Shown in pieces: positions 46,916-58,299 of a stretch of 64,000 nucleotides of DNA. Below the pieces are notes generated by a model. The model saw only the letters and a program-made list of their open reading frames with translations. It had not been told where the DNA came from and did no database searches. Where the stretch lies: positions 25,370,708 through 25,434,707 of the forward strand of contig CM073896.1 of the NCBI GenBank assembly GCA_037176705.1, given 5' to 3'. Numbering within the stretch: position 1 is the stretch's first letter; each line of letters opens with the position of its first letter. The position numbers were made by a program, and so were the translations under genes. The stretch is from Molossus alvarezi. Taxonomy: Eukaryota > Chordata > Mammalia > Chiroptera > Molossidae.

Positions 46916-47879
46916 AGAGCTGGAGCTTCATTTCTGTTCTCTAGTTGTTACAATAAATTAATAGCCAAGTGGGTCATTTTCTTATATTTAATTTACTGGT
47001 TGGCTGGTATAATGTAACACTGTAGTTGAAAGTAAAAAATGGTAGATGGGTGGATGAGCATGAAAAATGAAAAATAATTGTTTTGAACAGTGTAGATGGT
47101 CACTATTGTTACTTATTTCCTTAAGGTAAAAAGAACTAGAAAAATACATTATAAACAGTGGCACAGCAGTACAAAGAAAACATAAAGAAACTAAGTTGCC
47201 TCTTCTTCTAAAGGAGAGTCAATACAGTAGCCCATTCCTTAACCCTGCATCTGGATCTGCACTTCTCTGAGAGTGATAAAAACAAACAAAATGTACCTCC
47301 AAGTAGGCAAAAACAAGTGCTGAGGTGCCTTACCTTCATGCAACATGCTGGTTACTAGGAATAAATATAACGGATACAGTATTGAACCAAAAGTTGGTAA
47401 TGGCCATTACCTGCTGTTTTCAAGGATGCTTAATAAATTATATAGGAAATTGCATGGTGTTTCCAGGCAGGAAGTGACTTACTCTGCTGAAGAATTTTTC
47501 AAACAGTCCTTCCATCACTATAATGCACAAAAGAAAGTTAATCCTACAGGGAGCAGATAGCTACTGAAGAAAATATAAACATAGAAGGCTCAGATTTATA
47601 GAGATATACAGAAACATATATCATCCTGTAGTCATTCTTTTTAGTAAATAATGCATTCTGGACCCTTACCTTTCTGAACTCAAACATAGTATCTATTTAA
47701 TGAGTGCATTTTGAGAAAACACTGGTTATAAAATCTAAAATTACCCATGATTAAAAATATGAGCCCTGAAAAGGTGGGTCTGCCCCAGCAGAGTGTGCAA
47801 ACAGGTTCTTGTGGTGTTGTGAGAAAGGAATTTCAGGGACAGTCACAAAGGAGGAATGTAAGCAATCGCGACAGGATTT
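46916..47879. other. Non-coding stretch, no gene seen
   Basis: No supported feature. Confidence 0.4.
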
Positions 47880-48063
47880 ATAGTACATTTATTACAGCTG
47901 GGACATGAAAGGAGAGGCTTAAGATAGAAGAGGCAGGAGTCCAGCAATAGGAGTGAGCCCAGACTGGCCTGCCCAGATTCAGGAAGGAAAGTTACAGAAG
48001 CAAAGGAGAGCCCTTAAAACCCACTGCTTCCCTGGATGTAAGTCTCATGGGGACCTTTAGAGT

Positions 48064-48348
48064 TTAGGAGAAGAGAAAGCGAAAGTCCGGCCCCAGGGAA
48101 GGAAGGGCACAGATGCCCTTGAAGAGGCTGCCGCACTGGCATTCGATGAGGCACTTCCCCAGAGGGTCTGGCCACAGAAGCTGGTTGGTGTTGATGATCT
48201 GCCCCCCGGTACACCTTGCCCAGTACTTCATCATGACCAGATGGTTTAGATCTGTCTTGCTGAGGAAGAGGTCCAGCTTCCAGGCCGCAGGCTCGTACCC
48301 GTGCTCACTAGCACCTGGAGGGCCAGGGCTCAGAGCTGGTGCCAACAC
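48064..48348 (-). other. Unrecognised GC-rich open frame of 94 codons
   Basis: Minus-strand frame from ATG at 48,348 to a stop at 48,064. It contains Cys-rich, non-repetitive text (for example KYWARCTGGQIINTNQLLWP), and a polyadenylation-type AATAAA about 165 bp downstream near 47,897. Upstream on the same strand a second AATAAA near 48,455 and promoter-like GC-rich DNA suggest an LTR. The frame could be part of a decayed retrocopy or of an ERV leader. I do not recognise the protein and see no splice sites that decide the matter. Confidence 0.25.
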
Positions 48349-48419
48349 TCTGGTACCGAGAGCTCCGGTAGTCCAGCACTGTCTCTGTTCCCATCCGGCC
48401 TGCGATCTGTGCCGTGCTT

Positions 48420-48750
48420 TGGTCCATGCAGGTGTGAAAGAGAGAGGGGCCTTTATTAAGCTTCCCTATATTTTCTTGGCTTGGAAGAGAGCAGACTTTC
48501 TTTCAAACTGGCTAATCTCTTTTCTGGCTTTTCCAGGGCTTGCATCCTTATCTTTTCCCTAGAGTTCCCCAGGTTTGTCTCCTCCCCTTTGTGGTCACCA
48601 CTTTGGCTCCTACTGCACATGTACCTCGTGAAAGACTCCCCCTGCTCCATCTTCTCCCTCCCTGTTGGGGGGCAGGCTCTGGGGGTGACTTTAGAGCCGA
48701 GTCAGGCTTCATCAGGTACCTGCTTCTCATTGGTTCGCTCCCTCCCTTTC
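48420..48750 (-). mobile_element. Possible ERV LTR, minus strand
   Basis: In reverse complement it shows a CCAAT-type motif, a GC-rich promoter-like part, 'aaaatatagggaagctt' and AATAAAGGCCCCTCTCTC, the arrangement of a U3-R-U5 unit. It is similar in style to 44,640-45,398. Boundaries and family are unknown. Confidence 0.35.
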
Positions 48751-48849
48751 AGTTAATATCTGACTACCTGCCTTCTATACCATTTGCAAGGATAGAAGGG
48801 GAGAAAGGTGAAGAATGAATTCATTTAGTAAAATTACTGACTTGAAATG

Positions 48850-49062
48850 TTCTTTTTTTTTTTTTAAATCCCCACCTGAGGATATTTTTCCATTTATTTT
48901 CAGATGGAGTGGGAAGGAGAGAAATATCGATGTGAGAGAGACACATGGATTGGTTGCCTCCCACATGACCCCGACCAGGGCCCGGGACCGGACTGCAACT
49001 GAGGTACGTGCCCTTGACTGGGATCAAACCTGAGACCCAGCCAAACTCTCCAGGCTGTTGTT
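48850..49062 (-). mobile_element. Ves SINE, minus strand
   Basis: Poly(T), 'ccccacctgaggatattt', purine-rich block, tRNA-like head. The last bases of the head are damaged. Confidence 0.88.
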
Positions 49063-49904
49063 TAAGTTTCTATTTTTATCAAATGGGTCTACAGTTTCAT
49101 TTACTAACTGAACAAACTGTTGTTTGTCAGATTGAGAGCTTCATGTACATACCATTCCTCTGACATTCTCTTTTGTGTGTATTTTACCTCTGCTTGTCTG
49201 TCAGTTGTATGAACTCCGTTTATGAATACGCACAAATATTCACCACAGCAGTAAAGTTAATCAATGCCTATGCATGCCAATGGAATAAAACTTAACCCAA
49301 CTGTACCATATTCCAGGCCCTAAAATAGTTCCTCATTCTTGAATGTGTACAAAACTTGACACACATACACAGAAATGGCGATCACAGTGTCAAAGAATGG
49401 ACCTGAGGTATCCTGTATCCCTGCATTCTCATTTTACAAGTAAGAAACAACAATGATTTTTCTCTGCCTTTCATTGTTCTAAAATTTAGAACTGAGGCCC
49501 TACTAAATTCCAGATATTGTGCACAATGCAAGAAACTCAGAGATGAGGCACACACAGTGTGTAAGGAGTTTAGCAAGGGAAACAATAAACTGAAGATCAT
49601 GGTAAAGATAGAAAACAAGGGGATGTTTAAATGCTACTGAAGTAGGAGGGAGTACGAGGAAGGTGTGTTGTCATCAAGGGGACGTTAGGGAATGATTCAG
49701 AGAAAGGATAACACCGAAGCGGACTCCTGAATACATACAGTGAAGTGAATGTGTGAGAAAGAGTGTCCCACTAGGAGGAAAGCCTTGTTCAAATCACAGA
49801 AATGTGTGAGAGCACCACACCTTTGAGGACTGACCAGCAAGTCAGCATGGTTGATACAGAGAACGCAAGGATCCTCTCAGGAAGGGAGGAGGAGGATCTC
49901 CCAA
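49063..49904. other. Non-coding stretch, no gene seen
   Basis: No supported feature. Confidence 0.4.
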
Positions 49905-49985
49905 TGCTGTGACTTTGGGCACATTGCCCAGTAACTGTGGGCCTTTGTTTCCTCATCTTAAGTTTGAGATAATACTTAATACCCA
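49905..49985 (-). mobile_element. MIR SINE fragment, minus strand
   Basis: 'gctgtgactttgggcac' and 'gtttcctcatctt' are antisense MIR phrases. Confidence 0.6.
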
Positions 49986-50144
49986 CTTGCTGCATTCTCT
50001 TCAGCAAGAAATTGCAGCTTGACACAAGCACAGAACATAAAGACCCTGGGCCAACCAGAGGAGACAAAAAATTATCCTGAACATAATTTACGACTATTAG
50101 TGAATTTTAAACAGAAACAATGTTTGTGTGTTTTTTGTTTTTTT

Positions 50145-50200
50145 TAATTCGAGGACTTTTTTTTTTTTTTCTCATTTATTTTCAGATAGAGTGGAAGAGG
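50145..50200 (-). mobile_element. Truncated Ves SINE tail
   Basis: Poly(T) and 'ttattttcagatagagtgg' only; the tRNA-like head is missing. Confidence 0.55.
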
Positions 50201-50436
50201 AAAGAGCTGAGTTAAGTAGAACATTTTACCCTTATAACTTGTTGGACTAGGTAGAGAGTGGTATAATTGACTAAGATAAGGAGACTAAGAGCAAGAGGGA
50301 ATAGGGGACTTAAGACTCACTATGTTGTACACCTGATACTAATATAATGATGTATGTCAACTGTAATTAAAAATAAATTTTGCAAAAAGACTGAGGTACC
50401 TAGTGATATACAAGAGGCATTTTTAAGATTATGCTT

Positions 50437-50534
50437 CGGCCCTGGCCGGTTTGGCTCAGCAGTTGGACCGTCGGCCTGCGGACCAGAAAGTCCCGGGTTC
50501 AGTTTCCATTAGAGACACACACCAAAAAAAAAAA
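50437..50534 (+). mobile_element. Short Ves SINE with 12-bp target duplication
   Basis: The best-preserved head in the window (CCCTGGCCGGTTTGGCTCAG, then 'cggcctgcggacc' and a B-box-like GGTTCAGTTTCC) runs directly into poly(A). AAGATTATGCTT flanks it at 50,425-50,436 and 50,535-50,546. Confidence 0.93.
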
Positions 50535-50546
50535 AAGATTATGCTT

Positions 50547-52224
50547 TGGAGCTTATGAGAGAGATCTGGACAGAAGTATACATGGGATTTCAATCATACC
50601 CATGTCAGACAAAAGGATAAAGAAACATAAGATCATTTAGAAGTTTGTGTAGAGTGAAAACAGAGTACAGTGAAGGCCACCAACACGTAAAAGTAAAAGT
50701 GGAAAATTATGAAGGAGGTTGAAAGGAGTGGAAATTTTAGGAAGGAGAAAACCAGAAAGATGCATCATGGAAACAAAAGAAAGACTTTCAAGGAAAGGAT
50801 CAACATCTGATCCAGTGCCGGAGAAAAGTCCAGAAGGATAGGATGTAAAATATGGTCATATTATTTAGCATTTTGGAAGTCAGTGATCATTTTTCTAGAA
50901 CAATTTCAGTGGGAAAATAGGAACAAATCCAGTTTCAGAGTGAATGTGATTTTAAAAAGCAAAAAGATTACTATTGTGTAGACAGTTCTTTCAATAATTT
51001 TGGCTGAAGAGGAGAGAAGAGAAAATAAGTAATGGATGTCATTTAGTCATATTTATATGATAACAAAGACTTGAGCTCATGTATGTAATGAGAGCCAAGA
51101 AAAAGGAGTGAGGAGGTTTAAAGATGAAGAAGAGTGGAGGGAAAATAGATAGAACAAGAATCAGGAGAAAATAAGAGATGAGATTCAAGGCACAAGCTGA
51201 GGGATTAACTTTAGACCAGAAGAATGACATCCTGAAAAACAGGAATGGAAAGGGGCAAAGACAGGGATGATAGCAGATGAGCTTACGGTTGGGGTGCAAG
51301 AAGCTAAAGAAGTGTACAGTATCAGAAAACAGAGCTGCAGGAGATTTATAGGAGAAAAATGAATATTTGTGTTTCATTTTGCCTTAAAATAGCCCCCATC
51401 AAATGGCAAAGCACAGCTTCTTAACTTTATAGCTCCAGTATCTTCAAAATACAGTGAGAAAATTTTCACGTATCATATCCACACTCTTCAAGACTTATCT
51501 ACATAAAAGCCTCCCTACTTTTAATTGGTTTTGTATACATGTAGTAAAAAATTCAAATGCAGTCCTTAGCTCCACATTATTGTGGTAATTAAAAAGATAC
51601 AATCTGTTACATTTTAAAATTAAAAGTAAATTTTATATTTCACAGAAAGTTGGAAGGCAATGTCAGATGGTACAATTATGAATTATATTCTTTGATCTTC
51701 CTTTTTCAAGGTATATTACATTTCAAAATATATTATGATTTTAACTTAGATCTTTTTTATGAATAGGTTGATCAATTACAGAAATGTGAGCAATGGTCTT
51801 AAAACAAATACACAGAGGAAACAAATAAACTACTGTAATTAAAAGCCTTTGTATTTATGTAAAACCTAGGGAGTTCATTTCTGCAGTATCTGGGATATAA
51901 AAGCTCTGAAAGATTTGAATTTCTTTGTTATATTCAGTGGAATTGAGGGAGGGTAAGGAAAAGAGACTAGAATCACATTAGACCAGATTTATGCCACTGA
52001 TAAACAGAAAGGATCTAGAAGAAGCAAATTGCTTTTTACACTTCTGTGTGCAATAGGGTAGATTTTAACCAGGTTTTGTTATTCACAAGTGTGAATTGAT
52101 TGTAATCCCATTCTTCTTCCAGGTAGGATCCATCTATTGGTTTAGCTCCATGCATTTCTTGAAAGACTTATTTTGCCTGGGAAGAGTGGTACTCCTCTGG
52201 GAGAGGAGAACCCACACTTGGAGT
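50547..52224. other. Non-coding stretch, no gene seen
   Basis: AT-rich, with no recognisable gene. A 112-codon minus-strand frame (51,377-51,039) is low-complexity and unlike known proteins. Confidence 0.45.
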
Positions 52225-52350
52225 TCAGAGAGCTGCACTTGCAACTTTGGCCAATTTACCTGATGACTCTGGGTCTTTATTTTCTTATTTGTAAATCGCA
52301 GATAGTATTTAATGCCTACCTATCAGCATTATTTTTAAGATTCAAAATAA
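52225..52350 (-). mobile_element. MIR SINE, minus strand
   Basis: 'gcaactttggccaattta', 'ttttcttatttgtaaat' and 'atgcctacctatcag' follow the antisense MIR order. Confidence 0.65.
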
Positions 52351-52575
52351 TGAATTATTTAGTGTCCAACACATTTGTGCTATATAAAACAGTGTTCAAT
52401 GAATGTTTTTATAAATATTAATATCTCAGAAAAAGGATGTAAATTCATTGGTTTAGAGTGAATTATATCAGAAAGAGATTAAATCCCAGAGAATGTTACC
52501 AGGGTCTATTAACCGTGAGTAATTATGTAAAGTACATTGCTGCTCACTATTCTATCCACAAATCACTTCTTTTTT

Positions 52576-52826
52576 TTATTTATTATTATTATTTTTAATC
52601 CTCACCCAAGGATATTTTTTCATTGATTTTTATATAGAGTGGGAGGGAGGGAGAGAGAGAGAGAAACATTGATGTAAGAGAGACAGAGGAATTGGTTGCC
52701 TCTCACACGACCCCAACAGGGGATCAAACCTACAACCAAGACAGCTGCCCTTAACTGGGAATTGAACCTGCGACTCCTTGGTCAGAAGCCAACATTCTAA
52801 CCACTGAGCCAAATCAGCTAGGGCAG
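52576..52826 (-). mobile_element. Ves SINE with 14-bp target duplication
   Basis: ATCACTTCTTTTTT occurs at 52,562-52,575 and 52,827-52,840. The copy is full-length. Confidence 0.92.
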
Positions 52827-52840
52827 ATCACTTCTTTTTT

Positions 52841-53604
52841 AAGTCTTATTTTGTTCTTATTAAAAAAATGTTTTAATTACTTTATATTCAATATTATTTA
52901 TATTAGTTTCAGGTGTATAGTATAGTGGTTAGACATTTATATAATTTTTAAATAGTTTAGTACTCAATTGGCACCATACATAGTTATTACAATATTATTG
53001 AATATATTCCTTATGCTATAATTTACATGCCCATAACTATTCTGTAACTATCAATTTGTAGCATTATTCATAAACTAAAATTAAGGCAGCTTGAAAAGAT
53101 AAATATATATTTTTGGGCAAGTTGACCCATATAATAAATGTGATTGTTGGTGACCAACAATATTTGCTAATGGGAAGGAAGTAGATAAAAATTTACTTTC
53201 AGAGCAGAGTTTAGTCAAAGGTCTATAGCTTTTATTTCAAATAATTCAAAATTGTGAATAAACATGCTTTGTCATATTTTTTCTTCTAAATATTTTGAAA
53301 TGGAATGTTTGTCATTTTTATATCTTCTTTACCTAGCACAGTTTTATAAATCATGACTCTAAATTTTATATCTTTTCTGTTCCTATCGTAAAAGGCATTT
53401 TTTTTCTTGGGACAATGGGTCTTGATTACCTAATTCCATCACAAAATATCACTCTGGCTAGTAGAGTCTTGAATTAAGTTTTACTTAAGAAGAAAAAAAA
53501 GCAATTGCATATTCTTATCAGGAGACAATGAAACAAATGATAACAATAACAACACAAATGTAAATGAAAACAAATTAAACACTTGATTCAATAAGGATGA
53601 TGCC
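52841..53604. other. AT-rich non-coding stretch
   Basis: No gene seen. It may contain decayed L1 text near 52,860-53,080, but I cannot support a call. Confidence 0.35.
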
Positions 53605-53780
53605 AAGGATTCAGTAGTATTCAAAATACTGAAGGGTCATGAGTTCAATTCCCAGCCTCCGTCAGGGTAGGTGTGGGAGGCATACAATTAATGTGTCTCT
53701 CTCATATTGATGTTTTTCTCTCTCTCTTTCTCTAAAAATCAATGGAAAAAATATCCTTACGTGAGGATTAACAGCAACAA
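53605..53780 (+). mobile_element. 5'-truncated Ves SINE, plus strand
   Basis: Begins within the tRNA-like head ('ctgaagggtcatgagttcaa') and ends with 'atatccttacgtgaggatta'. It lies directly before the transposase relic, where that element's 5' end should be. Confidence 0.8.
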
Positions 53781-53789
53781 AATTTTTAT

Positions 53790-55962
53790 CTTTTTTTCCA
53801 AACCAGCTACAAAACTGACAGTAAGCTATAATAATTTATTGTGACAATACAGGGACACTGTGGGAGATACCCCTCACATCTTTAAGGCCAATGACTTTCC
53901 AAATGCTTTACCTATTGAGAAACCGCAATGTGTTATTTGTTGTTAAGTTTTATTAGCCGAATCTATGAAACTGAACAAACTAAAATGCCATTTTTATAGC
54001 AAGCATCCAAGCTTTGCCCATAAGGAAACCAACTATTTTAGAAGCAAAGCTGATGGACTCAAGAAAGCCAGACTTGACACTGGTGGTGAGTACCACAAAC
54101 AAAACGTAGTAGCTGTTGAAGCTTCATATTTGGTGGCACTTAGAATCACCAGCGCTATGAAACCTCATACCATTGCTAAGGATTTACTGTTGCCAGTGGC
54201 CAAAGACATCATTAGAGTTATGATCAGAGATGAATTTGTTACGAACTTGAATGCAATTTCCTTATCTAGTGACACTGTCCTCAGAAGAATAGATGACATG
54301 TCTGCTGATATTCTTGATCAGGTAATCCAGGAAATTAAATCTCCTCCACTTCCAATATTTAGCATCCAACTTGATGAATCTACAGACGTTGCAAACTGTT
54401 CACAGTTACTGGATTATATGAGGTATATTAATGATCATGACTTTAATGATGAGTTTCTTTTTTTCAAACCTCTTGGAATGACAACTACTGCATGTGATGT
54501 GTTTGACACAGTTGGTTCATTTCTGAAAGAGCATAAGATCTCTTGGGAAAAGGTTTGTGCTGTTACCACAGACGGTGCTCCAGCTATGCTAGGATGTCGA
54601 TCTGGATTTCAACGTTTGATACTGAATGAGTCTCCAAAAGTCATTGGAGCTCACTGCATCATTCATTGGCAAATATTAGCAATGAAGATGCTGCCACAAG
54701 AGCTACAAAAAGTAATGAAAAGCATCATAAGTTCTGTAAGTTTTGTAAAGGCAAGCACTTTAAACTGTCGACTGTTTTTGCAAGTGTGCAATGAGTTGGA
54801 TGCACCGAACAATGCTCTATTATTTCACACTGAAGTGAGATGGTTATCGACAGGAGAAGTTTTAAAACGTATATTTGAGCTTCGTGATGAACTCAAAACT
54901 TTTTTTAATCAGAAAGCAAGACCACAGTTCTAAGCACTTTGCAACAATAAAAGTGAACTGCAGAAAATAGCTTACATGGTTGACATCTTTGCCATCTTGA
55001 ATGAGTTAAATTTAGCACTGCAAGGACCAAATGCAACATGCCTCAATTTGTCTGAAAAGATCCGATCATTCCAAATGAAACTTCAGGTTTGGCAAAAAAA
55101 AAAAAAAGAAAATTGAATGAAAATAAAATTTACATGCTGTCTACCTTATCTGTTTTCTTTGAGGAACATGACACTGAACCAGACAAAAGGATCATGATGA
55201 TAATTTCTGTGAAAGAACAGTTGCACATGCTTGCAGACGAAATTTCATCATACTTTCCAAATCTACTTGACACCCTATTTGCACTTGTAGAAGCCCATTC
55301 ACAGTCAAAGTTGAAGATGTTCCTGAGAGAGCACAAGAGGAGTTCATTGAACTTATTAACAGTGATGCAGTGAGAACTAATTCCTCTACAATGCCAGTTA
55401 CAAAATTCTGGATCAAGTGTTTGTAGTCATATCTTGTTCTGTCTGAGACTGTGTTGCACCTTATTCCATTTCCAACAACATATCTTTGTAAAACAGGATT
55501 TTCCAGCTTGTTGGTTATCAAGTCTAAATATAGAAGTAGACTTGCTGTGGAAGATGATCTTCACTGTGCTCTTGCAAAGACTGCCCTGAGAATTTCTGAT
55601 CTGGTGAGAAAGAAGCAATCTCAACCTTCCCATTTACTTTGGCTTTTTACGTATACTGTCGCAATGTGGTTTACTGTTGTTATATTAAGACTGTTACCCA
55701 TGCTACACCATGCTTCAAGACAAAATTTTATTCATTTCTAATTAGAAATAAATATTTCACAATATATAATTACATATTATTTCTGTGATTAATCACTATG
55801 CTTTAATTTTGTTCAATTTGTAACAATGAAAATATATCCTGCATATCAGATATTTACATTATGATTCATAACAGTAGCAAAATTACAGTTATGAATTAGC
55901 AACAAAAATAATTTTATGGTTGGGGGTCACCACAACATAAGGAACTGTATTAAAGGGTCCCA
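53790..55962 (+). mobile_element. SPIN-type autonomous hAT element, both terminal repeats lost
   Basis: Coding region plus 3' non-coding part of a hAT DNA transposon. The stretch 55,836-55,953 ('cctgcatatcagatattta' through 'ggaactgtattaaagggtc') is the sub-terminal 3' sequence I know from SPIN elements. It matches the miniature element at 63,329-63,576 almost base for base over about 75 bp. The last roughly 27 bp with the 3' terminal inverted repeat are replaced by unrelated sequence. No 5' inverted repeat is present. Confidence 0.75.
53797..55640 (+). pseudogene. SPIN/hAT transposase pseudogene (BED finger, hAT core, dimerisation domain)
   Basis: The transposase cuts and pastes hAT elements. 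Coding text starts near 53,797 (KPATKLTVSYNN) and spans about 614 codons, normal for the family. A BED-type zinc finger is visible: QCVIC (C-x2-C) near 53,926, then KCHFYSKH (H-x4-H). It is broken by TAA at 53,944-53,946. From the ATG at 53,965, 322 codons are open, with hAT core blocks LDESTD (residues 136-141), TDGAPAM (202-208) and VRWLSTGEVLKR (291-302). An in-frame TAA at 54,931-54,933 follows. Further frames at 55,089-55,373 and 55,451-55,741 carry the C-terminal hAT dimerisation domain (PTTYLCKTGFSSLLVIKSKY), shifted by frameshifts. A TGA also lies near 53,832. Related host genes of ZBED type exist, but the lesions and SPIN tail argue for a dead transposon. Confidence 0.85.
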
Positions 55963-56931
55963 GAGAAGGTAAACTTACTGAATCTGTGACCTTTGGTAGA
56001 AAGATATAACTAACCTGTAGCAAACCCAGACCTAACACTACTTCCTCTTTCTGATTTCTGTTAGTATGTCTTAATGTCCAAATCCTACCAGAAGCCAACT
56101 ATGTCCTGTAACCCCAAAACAAAGGGAGGTTGGTAATGTGGTAAATAGAAAGTAGGGTGGAGAAGAATGGATAGTGTGGGTCTGGCAATGTTTGATATCT
56201 GAGAGTTATGTTTGGACATTTTGTTTTTATTTGACTCTCTTTCTATGCCATTGAATTTGTTTCAGAAGAATAATTCATATGAATTCATTTCATAAAAAAT
56301 ATATTGGGTTAGAGAAATGTGAAAATTTATTTTTAGTTAAAGGGAGTCTTTGGATCCAATTATTTTGCATTTTTGTGAAGAGACTCACCATCTACATCAA
56401 TAGTATGAAAGAAAAAACATTGTGGAAGGAGAGTGGATTCAGAAACCTTTTGATTATAACTTTCTGCTTGAGTACATAATCAACTTCACAGTCAGATATG
56501 TTCATGTCTTAGAATTATTAGTAGTACTGATTGCCTTATGAGAGCACAAAAGTGTTTTTATTTTTCTCAGAAAATATTGTGAAGCACACAGATTCAGTAA
56601 TTTACAACCTTTGAGATTTGCAGGTTAACTTGGTAGACTTATTATACTTAGATAAAATTTGCCTTGCATTTTTACTTGAAATATATAAAAGGCCAAGCAA
56701 AGAGATATATACCAAAAAATTCTGAGAAAATCCTCAATCTCAAGAAGTGATTGAGAAGAAAAAACAAAATTTTAAATCTGAAATAATTGTAATGATTAAT
56801 TTCTTTTGTCCTAAAAGCAAGAGATATAAAGAAATATATATATCCTTCAGAAATAATAATTTTCTTACTTTGGTGCTGTATTTTAAAAGCATAAGATCCA
56901 AATTCAGATATAATAGCTAATTTTTTCTTTC
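55963..56931. other. AT-rich non-coding stretch, no gene seen
   Basis: No supported feature. Confidence 0.45.
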
Positions 56932-57139
56932 AAATTTTTTTCTTTATTGATTTTAGAGAGAGAGGAAGGGAGAGGGAGATAAAAACATTGATGAGAGAGA
57001 ACATTGATTGGCCGCCTCCTGCATGCTCCCCACTGGGGATCAGGCCCACAACCTGGGCATGTACCCTGACCAGGAATCGAACCAGCAACCTCTTGGTGTG
57101 TGGGTCACACTCAACCATTGAGCTATACTGGTTCTCACA
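56932..57139 (-). mobile_element. Ves SINE, second subtype, minus strand
   Basis: Subtype with 'tttattgattttagagaga', 'gagagaacattgattggcc' and 'cgaaccagcaacctcttgg', distinct from the 'cctcacctgaggat' subtype. Confidence 0.88.
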
Positions 57140-57479
57140 ACAAACCTTTTTATAATGCATATTTGGATAAATTCTATTACCTAATTTTTAAATTTGAAAA
57201 ATTATATATTAAAAAAATAAAGTAATAGTCTTAAGTTCCAAAACTAATAAATGACAAATGCCACAACTGAGCTCTCTGCCTTCCAGTGTAGTATTATTTA
57301 CACTCTTCCAGGATCTATAAAACATTTTTTAGTACATACAATTTGTATGTCATTTACCATGCTAAGAAAATTTTAAAACATACATAAAAAGAATAAATTT
57401 TAAAAGGATGAGATAAAAATAAATGGAAATAGAAAATCTGAGATTTCTTCTTACTTGCTCCCAGCATACATGCGTAACC

Positions 57480-58270
57480 TGCTTTCAAGATTATTGGTCA
57501 AGGCGGCTCCTCTCGCAGGGGTTGGCTGTTGGCAGCTTTGAGGCTAAGCTCCTATTTGGCGGTGGTGCAGGGCGGCTGCAGCGAGAGTTTGGCGCAATGT
57601 CTCACAGAATTTTACTGGTACAGCCTACCAAGAGGCCAGAAGGCAGACCTTATGCTGACTATGAATCAGTGAATGAACGCACGGAAGGCGTTTGTAAAAT
57701 GTATGAAGAACATCTGAAGAGAATGAATCCCAACTGCCCCTCTATTACATAGGATATCAGCCAGTTGTTTGATTTTATTGATGATCTGGCAGACCTCAGC
57801 TGTCTTGTACCCAGACATACCAGCCTTATAACAAAAATTGGATCAAAGAAAAGATCTACGTGCTCCTTCGTCGGCAGGCCCAACAGGCTTGGAAATGGTT
57901 GTGTTGGAAGCATTGGGGCTTGGGGGTGGGCTTGGAATACAGGTGTATACAGCGATCTGTAGTGGACTTTTGTATTATAGTAATCCTGTTTCTATTTTAG
58001 TACATTCTAGCCAGGATTGAATGTGTTAGATGAAATGTGAGGATCTTGTTCAATCTGAACTTCCATCAACCTCTTTTTGTCTTGTCTTTACTTAAACATT
58101 ATTATGATGATTTAGAAGGGAGTATTTCTTTGTCAGTTAATGTTGGTTCCAATCCTTTAAAAACTATTCATATCTGCTTTGTAACACTTACTGTACTAAC
58201 CCTTCTTCAAGTTGGGGTAGGGGGGTGTTAACAGTTTAATTATGTCCTAAGATAAAGTCTTAGTGAAAAA
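57480..58270 (+). pseudogene. ERH: Processed pseudogene of ERH (enhancer of rudimentary homolog)
   Basis: ERH is a small, very conserved nuclear protein (104 residues) involved in mRNA processing and gene silencing complexes. The reading frame starts at ATG 57,597 with [17 protein letters not shown] and continues through [24 protein letters not shown], and [14 protein letters not shown]. Lesions: a TAT-to-TAG change at 57,750-57,752, a deletion of about 13 bp after SCLV (near 57,812), and loss of the normal stop near 57,900. The sequence is intron-free. About 100 bp of 5'UTR-like sequence precedes it and about 360 bp of 3'UTR-like sequence follows, all features of an L1-mediated retrocopy. 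An A-rich end near 58,262-58,275 may be the decayed tail. I could not identify a target duplication. Confidence 0.95.
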
Positions 58271-58275
58271 CAAAT

Positions 58276-58299
58276 TATATATATATATATATATATAGC
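58276..58299. repeat. (TA)n microsatellite
   Basis: Alternating TA tract directly after the ERH retrocopy's A-rich end. Confidence 0.9.

Noticed and set aside
50437..50510. tRNA gene
   Set aside because: The A/B-box-like head belongs to a Ves SINE: poly(A) tail and target duplication follow, and no proper cloverleaf with paired acceptor ends was seen. The same applies to the tRNA-like head at 18,590.
53965..54933. Domesticated ZBED-type host gene
   Set aside because: The BED finger is broken by a stop, the C-terminal part is frameshifted, and SPIN 3' non-coding sequence follows; nothing indicates purifying selection.
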